Source: Actinoplanes sp. TBRC 11911 (lineage in GTDB: Bacteria > Actinomycetota > Actinomycetes > Mycobacteriales > Micromonosporaceae). Taken from it: a stretch of 64,000 nucleotides of DNA. How positions within the stretch are numbered: position 1 is the stretch's first letter; every line of letters begins with the position of its first letter. The notes beneath the pieces were generated by a model. The model was not told the origin of the DNA. It worked only from the letters and a program-made list of their open reading frames with translations, and ran no database searches. The position numbers and the translations under genes were made by a program. This document shows, one piece after another, positions 25,430 to 34,008 of this stretch. The stretch is taken from the NCBI RefSeq assembly GCF_012933445.1, contig NZ_JABBNC010000005.1:248001-312000 (forward strand), written 5' to 3'.

Positions 25430-25850
25430 CCCCCTCCCCCATTCCCCCACAACCCCCACCCCACCCCCCACAGCCCACAACCGCCACGCCCGTCGCACAC
25501 AACCGCCGGCCCCGCAGCGCGCAACCTCCACCCCCGCTCGCACACAACCGCCGGCCCCGCAACGCACAACCCCCACCCCCGCTCGCACACAACCGCCGGC
25601 CCCGCAACGCACAACCCCCACCCCCGCAGCGCGCAACCTCCACCCCCGTCGCACACAACCGCCGGCCCCGCAACGCACAACCTCCACCCCCGCTCGCACA
25701 CAACCGCCGGCCCCGCAACGCACAACCCCCACCCCCGCAGCGCACCCCCGGAGCGCGCGCAACCTCCACCCCGCAACGCACCCGCGCCACTCACCCCCGC
25801 TGCGGACAACCTCCACCCCTGCAGCGCGCGACTCGGACCGCAGCGGCGCA
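25430..25850. repeat. C-rich minisatellite with 45-bp / 21-bp units
   Basis: CACACAACCGCCGG recurs near 25496, 25541, 25586, 25652 and 25697, giving steps of 45, 45, 66 (45+21) and 45 bp. A 21-bp subunit (CGCAACCTCCACCCCCG type) is interspersed. No start signals or domain-like protein are seen in any frame. It lies directly upstream of the cupin gene's promoter region. Confidence 0.85.
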
Positions 25851-25922
25851 GGACTTTGACCGCAGCGGCGCAGGACCTTGACCGCAGCGGCGCAGGACCT
25901 TGACCGCAGCGGCGCAGGACTT
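25836..25922. repeat. 22-bp tandem repeat, about 4 copies
   Basis: A 22-bp unit containing GACCGCAGCGGCGCAGGAC is repeated almost perfectly four times. It follows the C-rich array without a gap and has a different unit sequence. Confidence 0.8.
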
Positions 25923-26097
25923 CGCGCCACCCAAGCCGTCCCACGTCCTGCCCCGCCGTCAGCGTGTGAAACCGCGCCGCCTTACGTCCCAAGCATCGAC
26001 ATCCCACCTTGGAGCCGCCCGGTATGCCTTATAAGACACACATTGCCCAGGCTGGAGGCCGCCGACGAGGCCGCGCCTGCCCGCCTACTTGTGCCGC

Positions 26098-26261
26098 GAT
26101 CTCACTATTCGGTCCGGACCATCCGCATAGTGGATGATCATCCACATGCGACAGTGGGTTCGTACTAATATGCCGCTTTTGCGAAGGCCATTCGGCGCCC
26201 AATTTCGAGACCTTGATGGAGAGTTACGCCCACATACGAGCCATAACTCTCCAAGGTCTCG
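26098..26261 (+). repeat. Dispersed structured element, copy B
   Basis: ATCTCA at 26099 is followed after 27 bp by GGATGATCATCC (26132-26143). After 62 bp comes the hairpin: left arm 26206-26225 (with a 3-bp ATG insertion) and right arm 26244-26261, sharing the sequence of copy A. The palindrome differs from copy A at two positions that keep it symmetrical (C to T and G to A), which suggests the symmetry matters. Arrays flank it on both sides. Confidence 0.85.
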
Positions 26262-26334
26262 AGAATCGCGCGAAATCGCTTGAGCCGAACCAATTTCGAC
26301 CCGGCCAAAGGCAACGAAAGGTACAAAGCGCACC

Positions 26335-26551
26335 CACCCCGCAGCGCAACGGCCGCAGACCACGCAACCAAACGCTCCGCCCGCATGGCCGCCAAGCGCA
26401 CCCACCCCCACAGCGCAACAGCCGCAGACCACGCAACCAAACGCCCCGCCCCGCATGGCCGCCAAGCGCACCCACCCCCACAGCGCAACAGCCGCAGACC
26501 ACGCAACCAAACGCCCCGCCCCGCATGGCCGCCAAGCGCACCCACCCCGAA
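26335..26551. repeat. 70-bp tandem repeat, 3 copies
   Basis: CCGCAGACCACGCAACCAAA occurs at 26353, 26422 and 26492. The last two 70-bp units look identical base for base, implying recent expansion. 70 is not a multiple of three, so it is not a protein repeat. Confidence 0.88.
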
Positions 26552-27063
26552 GGCGTGACAAGACCGACATGAGCGATATGCGGCCTGCGACCGTCGCCGT
26601 CGCCAGCGCCCGCCGGGTCGCTGCCGCCACGTGCTCAAGCGGCGCGGATCGATGCGCAGGCCGAGCGGCGCCGTGATCGGGCCGGTCGGCGGCGGAACGA
26701 CGGCGCGGAGAACAAGACGCTGGACAACTAACGCGCACAAGACGAAAGCGCACAAAACGGCAACGCACAGGACGACACCCCGCAGGACGACGGCACGGAA
26801 CGCCAACACGCGGGACGAGGGCACGGAACGCCAACTCGCAGGACGACGGCGCGCGGGCTCCGGCAACACGCCGGACGACAGCGCATGGGGACGACAGCGG
26901 GGGTGACGCTGCATGGAGTGACGGTGCCGCGGGTCACGGTGCATGGAGTGACGGTGCGCGGGTGACGGTGCGTGGGCGTGGCGGGCCTCGGGCAGGCAGG
27001 GCGTTGCGGACTGCGGCGTGGGCGCTGAAGCTGGGCTGGTGCGGCGGGTCGGCCAGGGGTGCA
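26552..27063. other. Non-coding stretch with degenerate short repeats
   Basis: Between the 70-bp and 17-bp arrays no gene is supported. From about 26725 to 26870 there are degenerate units of about 15 bp around CGCACAGGACGAC. From about 26905 to 26975 short GGAGTGACGGTG-type repeats occur. They look like decayed versions of the same kind of minisatellite. Confidence 0.5.
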
Positions 27064-27440
27064 GCAGGTCAGCGGAAGCCGCAGGTCAGCGACGACAGCA
27101 GGTCAGCGACGACAGCAGGTCAGCGACGACAGCAGGTCAGCGACGACAGCGGGTCGGCCAAGGCAGCAGGTCAGCCACGGCAGCAGGTCAGCCACGGCAG
27201 CAGGTCAGCCAAGGCAGCAGGTCGGCCAAGGCGACAGGTCAGCCACGGCAGCAGGTCAGCCAAGGCGACAGATCAGCCACGGCACAAGGGCGGCCAAGGC
27301 GACAGATCAGCCACGGCGACAGATCAGCCACGGCGACAGATCAGCCACGGCGACAGATCAGCCAAGGCGAGAGATCAGCCACGGCACAAGGGCTGCCAAG
27401 GCGACGGGTCAGCCAAGGCAACGGGTCAGCGACGGCGTGG
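27064..27440. repeat. 17-bp tandem repeat array, about 22 copies
   Basis: Units of the form GCAGGTCAGCGACGACA, drifting to ACAGATCAGCCACGGCG, repeat every 17 bp without interruption. The order of variants is graded, with similar units next to each other, as expected for replication slippage. 17 is not a multiple of three. The array ends about 80 bp before the peroxidase start, so it may influence that promoter. Confidence 0.9.
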
Positions 27441-27522
27441 CGGCGGGGGTGGGCGTCTGTCACAGCGGGACCTGGTTGCTGGTCTTTGTGATGGCGGGGT
27501 GGAGGCGTACGGGAGGAATGTC

Positions 27523-28866
27523 GTGAAGACTGTGGAGACCGGCACCCAAGTGGCTGCTCGTGATCACTGCCTCAGCCTGGTGCGGGCGGTGGACCGGCCC
27601 GCCGAGGCTGCCCGGTATGGGCGGATGTTTCCGGATCTGGCGCCGCTCGGGACCGGGGCGGACGTGCTGGTGCGGGCCGGGGTCAGCGGCGGGATCTGTG
27701 ACGCGGCGGTGGCGCCGGACGCCGGTGGGGACGATGCGGGAGAAGCTGCGGGGTGGCCGTTCTTCGGGCAGCTTGTCGCGCATGACATCACGGCGGACCG
27801 GTCGGCTCTGATGGGTGGGACCGATCCGCGGGTGCTGCGCAACGCCCGCCAGCCCAAGCTCAACCTGGAGATCATCTACTCGGACGGGCCGGTCGGGTCA
27901 CCCTATCTGTTCGACGTGGGCGACCCGGCGAAGTTCCTGCTCGGGCCGGACGGCGGGGACGTGCCGCGCAACCAGCAAGGGGTGGCGCTGATCGGGGACC
28001 CGCGCAACGACGTGCACCTGTTCTCGCTGAGTCTGCACGTCGCGCTGCTGCGGGCCCACAACCGCATCGTCGAGATCCTGCGCGCGAACGGCGAAACGGA
28101 CGTGTTCGACCGCGCGCGCGTCGCCCTCACCTGGCACTACCAGTGGATCGTGGTGCACGACTTCCTGCCGCGGCTGGTCGGCCGGGAACTGGTCAAAAAG
28201 GTGCTCACCGAGGGTGGCAGGTGGTTCGCGCCGGCGCCGGGGCACGCGTTCATCCCGCTCGAGTTCGCGGACGCCGCCTACCGCTACGGGCACGGGCAGA
28301 TCCGGCACACCTATCGGCTGGTCGACGGCGGGCCGGCGGTGCCGTTGTTCCCCGATCTGGTCGGCTTCGGGCCGCTGCCCGCCGACCGGCGCCTGGATCT
28401 CAGCCAGATCTTCGACGTGCCGGGCCGGCCGCCGGCGCAGCGCGCGAAACGGCTCGACGGCACCCTCGCGGGGAGTCTGATCGGGCTGCCGCAGCAGGTG
28501 ACCGGTCCCGCCGACGCGGCATACCGATCTTTGGCCGTACGCGACCTGTTGCGCGGCGAGTCAACAAAGTTACCCAGTGGCGAGGCCGTCGCGCGGCTGC
28601 TCGGGGTCGAGGCGATGACCGGCGCGCAGATGGGACACGAGTGGCCGCACGGCACGCCACTGTGGTTCTACATCCTCAAGGAGGCCGAGCACTTCACCGA
28701 CGGCGACGCCTTGGGGCCGGTGGGCGGCCGGATCGTCGCCGAGGTCCTGATCGGACTGTTGCGCGCCGACCCGCAGAGCTACCTGAGCCTGGAACCCGGG
28801 TGGACTCCCGAGCTGGGCGGGCAGTTCGGCATGGCCGACCTGATAGCGCTGGCGACGGCGGGGTGA
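27523..28866 (+). CDS. Bacterial haem peroxidase (animal-type, PF03098 superfamily)
   Basis: This 447-residue member of the animal-haem-peroxidase superfamily has a distal site FFGQLVAHDITAD with His87 and Asp88, and a proximal site YRYGHGQIRHTY with His257, as in bacterial peroxicins and cyclooxygenase relatives. The Asp can link covalently to haem. GTG 27523 has a GGGAGGA site five bases upstream. The frame stays open upstream through the 17-bp array, but that part shows no peroxidase homology and is rejected. It probably oxidises halides or organic substrates with H2O2; no signal peptide is visible. Confidence 0.9.
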   Translation: MKTVETGTQVAARDHCLSLVRAVDRPAEAARYGRMFPDLAPLGTGADVLVRAGVSGGICDAAVAPDAGGDDAGEAAGWPFFGQLVAHDITADRSALMGGTDPRVLRNARQPKLNLEIIYSDGPVGSPYLFDVGDPAKFLLGPDGGDVPRNQQGVALIGDPRNDVHLFSLSLHVALLRAHNRIVEILRANGETDVFDRARVALTWHYQWIVVHDFLPRLVGRELVKKVLTEGGRWFAPAPGHAFIPLEFADAAYRYGHGQIRHTYRLVDGGPAVPLFPDLVGFGPLPADRRLDLSQIFDVPGRPPAQRAKRLDGTLAGSLIGLPQQVTGPADAAYRSLAVRDLLRGESTKLPSGEAVARLLGVEAMTGAQMGHEWPHGTPLWFYILKEAEHFTDGDALGPVGGRIVAEVLIGLLRADPQSYLSLEPGWTPELGGQFGMADLIALATAG

Positions 28867-28964
28867 CCGCGGCCCGGCCGGGTCGGAACGGGTTCCGGTG
28901 GGGCCGGCGTCGGGTTGCGGGGCCGCGGCGGCGGGGGCCGGAGCCGGAGCCGCCACATCAGCCG

Positions 28965-29780
28965 TCAGCGCAGCTGCTCGATGACCTCGGCGAACGCCCG
29001 CTGGTAGGGCTCCCGCACGCTGATGTAGCTGATGCCCAGCTCCTCGCGGTAGTGCCGCAACGTATCGGCGATCTCCCGCGGCGATCCAACCAGGACACCG
29101 GGCAGGTCCGCGAGCTCCTGCGCCGACCGCCCGGTCTGCGCCGGCAGGTCACCGAGGTCGATGTCGGCGACGCGGGCACCCATCCCCTGGACGAACAGGT
29201 TCAGCTCGACTTCGCGGCCGCGGGCCGCCTGCCGTACCAGCTTGACGCGATAGTCCAGCTCCTGCTCGCCGCCGTGCTCGCCGAGACCGGCCGTGATCGG
29301 GAAACTCACGATGTCGGCCGTGCGCGCGGCCAGTTCGAGCGCCCGCTTCCCGGCCCCCGCCACCATGACCGGCGGCTTGGGCTGGTCCGCCTCCGCGGCC
29401 AGCAGCTCGAGCGTCTCGGTGAGCAGTTGGTTCAGATTGCGAATCCGGGAGCCGGGCGACGACGACCCCGCCGAGGCCGCCATTCCGGCGCCGACGCCCA
29501 TTTCGAAGCGCCCGTCGGTGAGGCGGTACAGGTCGGCGGCGTCGCGCGCCAGGTAGGCCGCGCTGTGCACACCCGCGTTCAGCACGTACGTGCCGACCCG
29601 CAGGTGGGTGGCCTCGGCCGCGGCGAGCAGTCCGAGGAACGGCCCGGCCATGCCGAGCTGGTCCGCGCTCTGGATGACGTGATAACCCTGGTCCTCGGCC
29701 TCGTGCGCGCGGGCGGCCCAGTCGGCCGCGGAGCGAGGCGTCAGAAGGCTGATACCGAAGCGAAAAGCAGGTGTGTTCAT
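28965..29780 (-). CDS. F420-dependent LLM-class oxidoreductase
   Basis: This 271-residue TIM-barrel protein of the luciferase-like monooxygenase class has the pattern FRFGISLLTPRSAADW at the start, RVGTYVLNAGVHSAAYLAR and ADLYRLTDGRFEMGVGAG in the middle, and GSPREIADTLRHYREELG near the end. It matches the actinobacterial TIGR03621-type subfamily that uses F420 in place of FMN. F420 use is typical of actinobacteria and supports the host assignment. The substrate is unknown. It is convergent with the peroxidase gene. Confidence 0.87.
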   Translation of the reverse strand: MNTPAFRFGISLLTPRSAADWAARAHEAEDQGYHVIQSADQLGMAGPFLGLLAAAEATHLRVGTYVLNAGVHSAAYLARDAADLYRLTDGRFEMGVGAGMAASAGSSSPGSRIRNLNQLLTETLELLAAEADQPKPPVMVAGAGKRALELAARTADIVSFPITAGLGEHGGEQELDYRVKLVRQAARGREVELNLFVQGMGARVADIDLGDLPAQTGRSAQELADLPGVLVGSPREIADTLRHYREELGISYISVREPYQRAFAEVIEQLR

Positions 29781-29846
29781 ACCTCGTTGAACGAGCCCGC
29801 CGCCCCGCGGTTCAGGTGACGCGGAGCGACGGGCGGCACACTGAGC

Positions 29847-30545
29847 TCAGGCTCCGAGCGCGTCCCGGATCACCTCGGACACCGCGCCCGGCTGCGAGAC
29901 GCTGAGCGCGTGCGAGCCCCCGCGCACCTCGCGCACGGTCTTGGCACCGGCCCGCTCGGCCATGAAACGGTGCAGCGCCACCGGAATGTTGAGGTCCTCG
30001 TCGCTGAAGACGAACCACGACGGAATCGACTTCCACGCCGGTACGCCCGTGGACAGTCCCGCGGCGAGCGCGGCCTCGGTGACCGGCCGCTGGGTGGCGG
30101 CCATGATGGCGGCCTGCGCGGCGGGCACGTCGGCGGCGAACTGGTGACGGAACACGTCGGACCGGATCGCGAACTCGTTGCCCCCGCTGCTCACCGGGTA
30201 CGCGTTGAGCGCCTCGCCGAGCGTGCTCCCGGGGAACTTGGTGGACAGTGCGAAGGCCGACTCGCCCTGTTCCGGGGCGAACGCGCAGACGTAGACCAGC
30301 CCAGCCACGGCGTCGTTCCCGGCGGCCGCCTCGGTGATCACCATCCCGCCGTACGAGTGTCCGACCAGCAGCACCGGCCCGCCGATACCGGCGATCACGT
30401 CACGCACGTACGCGGCGTCGCCGTCCAGGCTGCGCAGCGGGTTGGCGACCGCCACCACATCGACATCACCGAGTTTTTCGATGACACCGTTCCAGCTGGC
30501 CGACTCGGCGAACGCCCCGTGCACCAGAACCACTGTCGGTTTCAT
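29847..30545 (-). CDS. Alpha/beta hydrolase
   Basis: This 232-residue hydrolase has the nucleophile elbow GHSYGG (Ser64) and His212 in GGSHALSVSQP; the oxyanion region is LVHGAFAES. It belongs to the small esterase-like alpha/beta hydrolases common in actinobacteria. ATG 30545 follows a GGAG site 6 nt upstream, so the frame extending to 30830 is discarded. The substrate is unknown. Confidence 0.88.
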   Translation of the reverse strand: MKPTVVLVHGAFAESASWNGVIEKLGDVDVVAVANPLRSLDGDAAYVRDVIAGIGGPVLLVGHSYGGMVITEAAAGNDAVAGLVYVCAFAPEQGESAFALSTKFPGSTLGEALNAYPVSSGGNEFAIRSDVFRHQFAADVPAAQAAIMAATQRPVTEAALAAGLSTGVPAWKSIPSWFVFSDEDLNIPVALHRFMAERAGAKTVREVRGGSHALSVSQPGAVSEVIRDALGA

Positions 30546-30574
30546 GTGTTGCTCCTTCAATTCGTCGTTGCCTA

Positions 30575-31180
30575 CTAGGACCGGGCAGCAACAACATCTG
30601 TGACACGGGCCGGGCGGTCGCGGACCACGTCCCACACCGCCTTGCCGCTGGCCAGATAGTCGCGGAACCACTTCGAGGCGAGCAGCCACGCCGAGCAGTC
30701 GCAGCGGGCGCGCACCCCTTCCGCGTCGATCCCCATGTGCCGGCACAGCGTCACGGCCCGGCTCAGGTGGTACGTCTGGGTGACGACCAGCGCGCGCGAC
30801 ACCCGGTACACGTCGCGCGCCCGCTTGCACGTGTCGTAGGTGTCCAGCCCGTACGGATCCGTCGTGATCCTGCCGCGGTCCACCCCGTGCGCCACCAGGT
30901 AGTCGGTCATCGCCGCGATCTCGTCGCCGCGCTCACCGCCGCGGTCGCCGGAGACCAGCACCGAAGCGGCCCGCCCGCTCGTCACCAGCGCCGCCGTGGT
31001 GTCCAGCCGCCCCTGTAATCGGTTGCCCGGCTCGGTCCCCAGCACGATCACCACGTCGGCCGGCGGCGCCGAGTCCGCGTCGTGCAGATGCCCCTGCGCC
31101 GCCAGAAAGGTCCACAGCCACGGCGCACTCACCAGCACCACGACCGCGAGCAAGGCCCATAAAATCCGTTTCCGGGTCAT
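30575..31180 (-). CDS. YdcF/SanA-like DUF218 membrane-anchored protein
   Basis: This 201-residue protein has one N-terminal transmembrane helix (residues of about 5-23) and an extracytoplasmic DUF218 domain containing VVIVLGTEPGN, LVSGD, DPYGLDTYDTCKRA and VTQTYHLSRA. SanA-type proteins affect envelope permeability; their biochemical role is unresolved. ATG 31180 overlaps the stop of the D-amino-acid oxidase gene (ATGA), so they are translationally coupled. A paired role in cell-wall D-amino-acid turnover is a tempting inference only. Confidence 0.87.
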   Translation of the reverse strand: MTRKRILWALLAVVVLVSAPWLWTFLAAQGHLHDADSAPPADVVIVLGTEPGNRLQGRLDTTAALVTSGRAASVLVSGDRGGERGDEIAAMTDYLVAHGVDRGRITTDPYGLDTYDTCKRARDVYRVSRALVVTQTYHLSRAVTLCRHMGIDAEGVRARCDCSAWLLASKWFRDYLASGKAVWDVVRDRPARVTDVVAARS

Positions 31181-32100
31181 CCGTTGATCGTGCCGGACGA
31201 TGCCAACCCGGCGATCTCGTCCGCGCAACCCCAGGACAGTGTCATCCCGGCGCCGCCGTGCCCGTACGCGTGAATGACCCGTCCGGCCGCCTCGACCCGC
31301 GGACCACCCCGACGGCCGGGCCGCAGACCAACCTTCGAACCCCTTACCCGTACGCCCGCAAGCCGTGGCTCCAGCGCGGCACAGCGCCGCAGGATCGCCG
31401 TCACCTCGGCCGGATCCGGTTCGAGCGACCACTGCCCCACCTCGTACGTGCCGCCCAGCACCACGTCGTGGCTACGCGGGTGCACGTACGTGAGCCCGGC
31501 CGGGTTGTCCTCGTCGCGCACCGACACGTCGAGCCCGGGATTGTCCGTGATGACGACGTGCCCGCGCGCCGCGAACACCGCCGGATCGCCGCACAACTCC
31601 CCCGCCGCCAGCCCGGTCGCGTTCACCACCAGCGGCGCCGCCGCCAGCGCCGGCGACAGCGAGGACACCCGCCGCCGCTCGATCCGCACCCCGTCGTCGA
31701 TCAGCCCCTGGCGCAGCCACGGCAGATACGTCTCCATCTCCACCAGCGGCGCGGTGAAGTGAACCTCGCCGTCGGCCAGGCTCGCGTCGCCGGCGCCCGC
31801 GACCCACCACGGCACCACGTCCGGCGCCGTCCGCATCACCATCCGGGTCCGGCGCAGCATCACCCCCGGCACGCCGGCCGAAGCCTGACGAACGAATTCC
31901 CGGTACGCCTCGGCGGCCCACCTCAGCACCCGCGGATCCTCGTCGACGTGCGACGGGTACCAGACGGCGGCCGCCACCGACGAGACGGTGTCCCGTACGT
32001 CGTCGGCCGTCCAGATCGTCACGTTCGCGCCGCGCTGCCGCAGCCGGCTCGCGGCCGTGAGGCCGATGATGCCGCCGCCCACCACGAGAACGTCAGTCAT
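31177..32100 (-). CDS. FAD-dependent D-amino-acid oxidase
   Basis: The 307-residue flavoenzyme has the Rossmann GGGIIG at residues 8-13. The C-terminal IHAYGHGGAGMTLSWGCA matches the DAAO signature (GHGGAG). Internal residues PLVEMETYLPWLRQGL and VVNATGLAAGEL fit actinobacterial DAAOs. It deaminates D-amino acids to keto acids with release of H2O2. ATG 32100 is 33 bp from the divergent XRE gene, so both promoters share a very short region and probably a common operator. It is coupled to the YdcF gene downstream. Confidence 0.9.
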   Translation of the reverse strand: MTDVLVVGGGIIGLTAASRLRQRGANVTIWTADDVRDTVSSVAAAVWYPSHVDEDPRVLRWAAEAYREFVRQASAGVPGVMLRRTRMVMRTAPDVVPWWVAGAGDASLADGEVHFTAPLVEMETYLPWLRQGLIDDGVRIERRRVSSLSPALAAAPLVVNATGLAAGELCGDPAVFAARGHVVITDNPGLDVSVRDEDNPAGLTYVHPRSHDVVLGGTYEVGQWSLEPDPAEVTAILRRCAALEPRLAGVRVRGSKVGLRPGRRGGPRVEAAGRVIHAYGHGGAGMTLSWGCADEIAGLASSGTING

Positions 32101-32133
32101 GTCCCCGATCCTGCCCGAGCCATGATGGTGGTC

Positions 32134-32952
32134 ATGGACTCGACCCTGGGTGGCTTCCTGCGCGCGCGACGCGCCGCGGTCGACCCGGACGCCGCCGGGG
32201 TGCACCGCGACGCCCGCCGGCGCCGGGTGCCCGGCCTGCGCCGCGAGGAGCTGGCCGAGCGGGCCAAGGTGAGCGTCGACTACATCGTGCGGATCGAGCA
32301 GGGCCGCAGCCGGCACGTCTCGCCGCCGGTGCTGAACGCGCTCGCCGACGCCCTGATGCTGACCGCCGACCAGCGCGCCTACCTGCACGCTCTGGCGGCG
32401 GCCCGGGAAACGGAGAGCGAGCCCGTGCCCGGCATCCCGCTCGGGGTGCGCAAACTCGTGTCGAGCTTGCGGAACGTCCCGGCCCTGGTCCTCAACCGCG
32501 GCATGGACGTGCTGCTCTGGAACGAGCTCGCCGCCGCCGTGGTCGCCGACTTCGACGCGATGGCGCCCCGGCAGCGCAACTTGGTGCGGATGGCGTTCCT
32601 GGACAGCGCGTACCGGGCCCAGTTCGGCGACGAATGGGCCGAGATGGCCCGCGAGGGCGTGGCGGTGCTGCGGATGGAGTCGGGCCGGCACCCGGGTGAC
32701 GCCGAGCTGATCGCCCTGATCGCCGAGCTGCGGCGCACCGACGAGCAATTCCGGCGCTGGTGGGACGCGCAGGCGGTGAGCGGCGCGAAGGTGCGTCGCA
32801 AGACCTATCACCACCCGGCCGCGGGCCCTCTCCGAATGGAGACGCAGCTTTTCGCGGTGGAGGACCGGCCGGGGCTTTCCCTGGTCACCTATACCGCGCT
32901 GGACGAGGCGTCCGAGGAGGCGCTGGCTAAACTGTCGGCCGGAATTCGGTGA
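32134..32952 (+). CDS. XRE-family regulator with MmyB-like ligand-binding domain
   Basis: This 272-residue regulator has an HTH (RVPGLRREELAERAKVSVDY) and an MmyB-like domain (ALVLNRGMDVLLWNELAAA), close to the regulator at 22612. ATG codons at 32122, 32125 and 32134 are possible starts; 32134 begins the conserved MDSTLGGFLRARR. The gap to the divergent oxidase is too short for a full leader, so leaderless transcription is likely. It probably controls the D-amino-acid oxidase/YdcF pair. Its 3' end overlaps the convergent SnoaL-like gene by 26 bp. Confidence 0.9.
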   Translation: MDSTLGGFLRARRAAVDPDAAGVHRDARRRRVPGLRREELAERAKVSVDYIVRIEQGRSRHVSPPVLNALADALMLTADQRAYLHALAAARETESEPVPGIPLGVRKLVSSLRNVPALVLNRGMDVLLWNELAAAVVADFDAMAPRQRNLVRMAFLDSAYRAQFGDEWAEMAREGVAVLRMESGRHPGDAELIALIAELRRTDEQFRRWWDAQAVSGAKVRRKTYHHPAAGPLRMETQLFAVEDRPGLSLVTYTALDEASEEALAKLSAGIR

Positions 32953-33349
32953 TCCCGCGCGAGGCCAGGATCGCCGCCAATTCGTGCTGATCCCAGTAGA
33001 ACGGACGCACTTCGGTGATCCTCCCGTTCTCGATCCGGAAGCATTCCACCAGCGGCATCGTCCACGGCCGGCCCGCGCCGTCGGTGCCGATCAGGTCGAC
33101 CAGGCTCATCACCCGGTGCGGGCCGTCGGTCGCGATGTCGTGCACGGTGATCCCGGAAATGCCGAGCGCCTGCGAGAACTGACCGGCGGCCGCGGTCGCG
33201 GCGGCACCTTCCCACGTGCCCGCCATCGGATGGCCGGGCGATTGCACCAATGCGTAATCCGGGGCCATCAGCTCGCCCAGCCGGACGAAATCCCCGGTGG
33301 CCGCGAATTTGTAAAGATCGCTGATGAGTTGTCGATTGTCGGTGGACAT
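32927..33349 (-). CDS. SnoaL-like / NTF2-fold polyketide cyclase-family protein
   Basis: This 140-residue protein has the NTF2-like pattern: N-terminal helix LISDLYKFAATGDFVRLGELMAPDY, then strands with VHDIATDGPHRVMSLVDL and FRIENGRITEVRPFYWD, typical of SnoaL-like ester-hydrolysing or cyclase proteins. ATG 33349 suits the family length. It is a stand-alone gene with no polyketide synthase near, so it is likely a general small-molecule-binding enzyme. Confidence 0.85.
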   Translation of the reverse strand: MSTDNRQLISDLYKFAATGDFVRLGELMAPDYALVQSPGHPMAGTWEGAAATAAAGQFSQALGISGITVHDIATDGPHRVMSLVDLIGTDGAGRPWTMPLVECFRIENGRITEVRPFYWDQHELAAILASRGITEFRPTV

Positions 33350-33400
33350 GCCGGCAACGTTAATCACCATTCCGGCGGCGTGCCTGGTAACGCCATTACC

Positions 33401-33976
33401 ATGTTGCGGGTGCGCAATCGGCTGGCCCGTCTCGTGACCGAAGTCTTCGCCCCCGCGGTACTGGTCGCGGCCCTGCTCTTACTCGTCGGCTGGCAGGCCG
33501 GCGGCTCCGGGTGGTGGGGCGTGCCGGCCGCCGTGTTCGCCGCCGGCATCCCGATGGCGTACGTGGTCCGCGGTGTCCGCCGTGGCCGCCTCGGCGACCA
33601 CCACATCCCGGACCGCAAGCTGCGCCGGGGCCCGCTGCTGTTCGGCGCGGCCTCGTCGCTCGTCGGTACTGCTCTATTAGCGGTGCTGGGCGCGCCGCGC
33701 GAACTCGTGGCGCTGCTCGCCGCCGGGCTGACCGGCCTGTTCGTCTTCGCCGTGGTCACGCTGTTCTGGAAGATGTCGTTCCACACCGGGGTGGCGGCCG
33801 GGACGGTGGCCGTGCTGATCGCGGTCTACGGCCCGTGGGCCTGGCTCGCCGCCCCGCTGGTCCCGCTGATCGGCTGGTCCCGGCTGCGCCTGTCGGCCCA
33901 CACCGCACCCCAGGTGATCGCCGGCGCGCTGGTCGGCGCCGCCGTCGCCGGCACGGTGTTCCCGGTACTCCGTTGA
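33401..33976 (+). CDS. PAP2-like membrane phosphatase-related protein
   Basis: This 191-residue membrane protein has about five helices. The segment KMSFHTGVAAG aligns with the PSGH motif, and SRLRLSAHTAPQVIAGALVG with the SRxxxxxHxxxD motif of PAP2 lipid phosphatases, but the first motif is degenerate (SFH for SGH) and the last Asp is replaced by Gln. It may therefore be a non-canonical or inactive relative. ATG 33401 is the start. A 19-bp tandem duplication covers its stop codon. Confidence 0.7.
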   Translation: MLRVRNRLARLVTEVFAPAVLVAALLLLVGWQAGGSGWWGVPAAVFAAGIPMAYVVRGVRRGRLGDHHIPDRKLRRGPLLFGAASSLVGTALLAVLGAPRELVALLAAGLTGLFVFAVVTLFWKMSFHTGVAAGTVAVLIAVYGPWAWLAAPLVPLIGWSRLRLSAHTAPQVIAGALVGAAVAGTVFPVLR

Positions 33977-34008
33977 CGGCGCTAAGAGACGTTGACGGCG
34001 CTAAGAGA
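33971..34008. repeat. 19-bp tandem duplication at two convergent gene ends
   Basis: CGTTGACGGCGCTAAGAGA occurs at 33971-33989 and again at 33990-34008. The first copy contains the stop of the PAP2-like gene, and the second encodes the last residues and stop of ACC deaminase on the other strand. Confidence 0.85.

Noticed and set aside
25372..26007. Long N-terminal extension of the cupin protein
   Set aside because: It translates repeat DNA. The conserved cupin starts at ATG 25371 with a strong ribosome site.
27064..27440. N-terminal extension of the haem peroxidase through the 17-bp array
   Set aside because: The period is not a multiple of three, no peroxidase family similarity exists there, and a good GGGAGGA site precedes GTG 27523.
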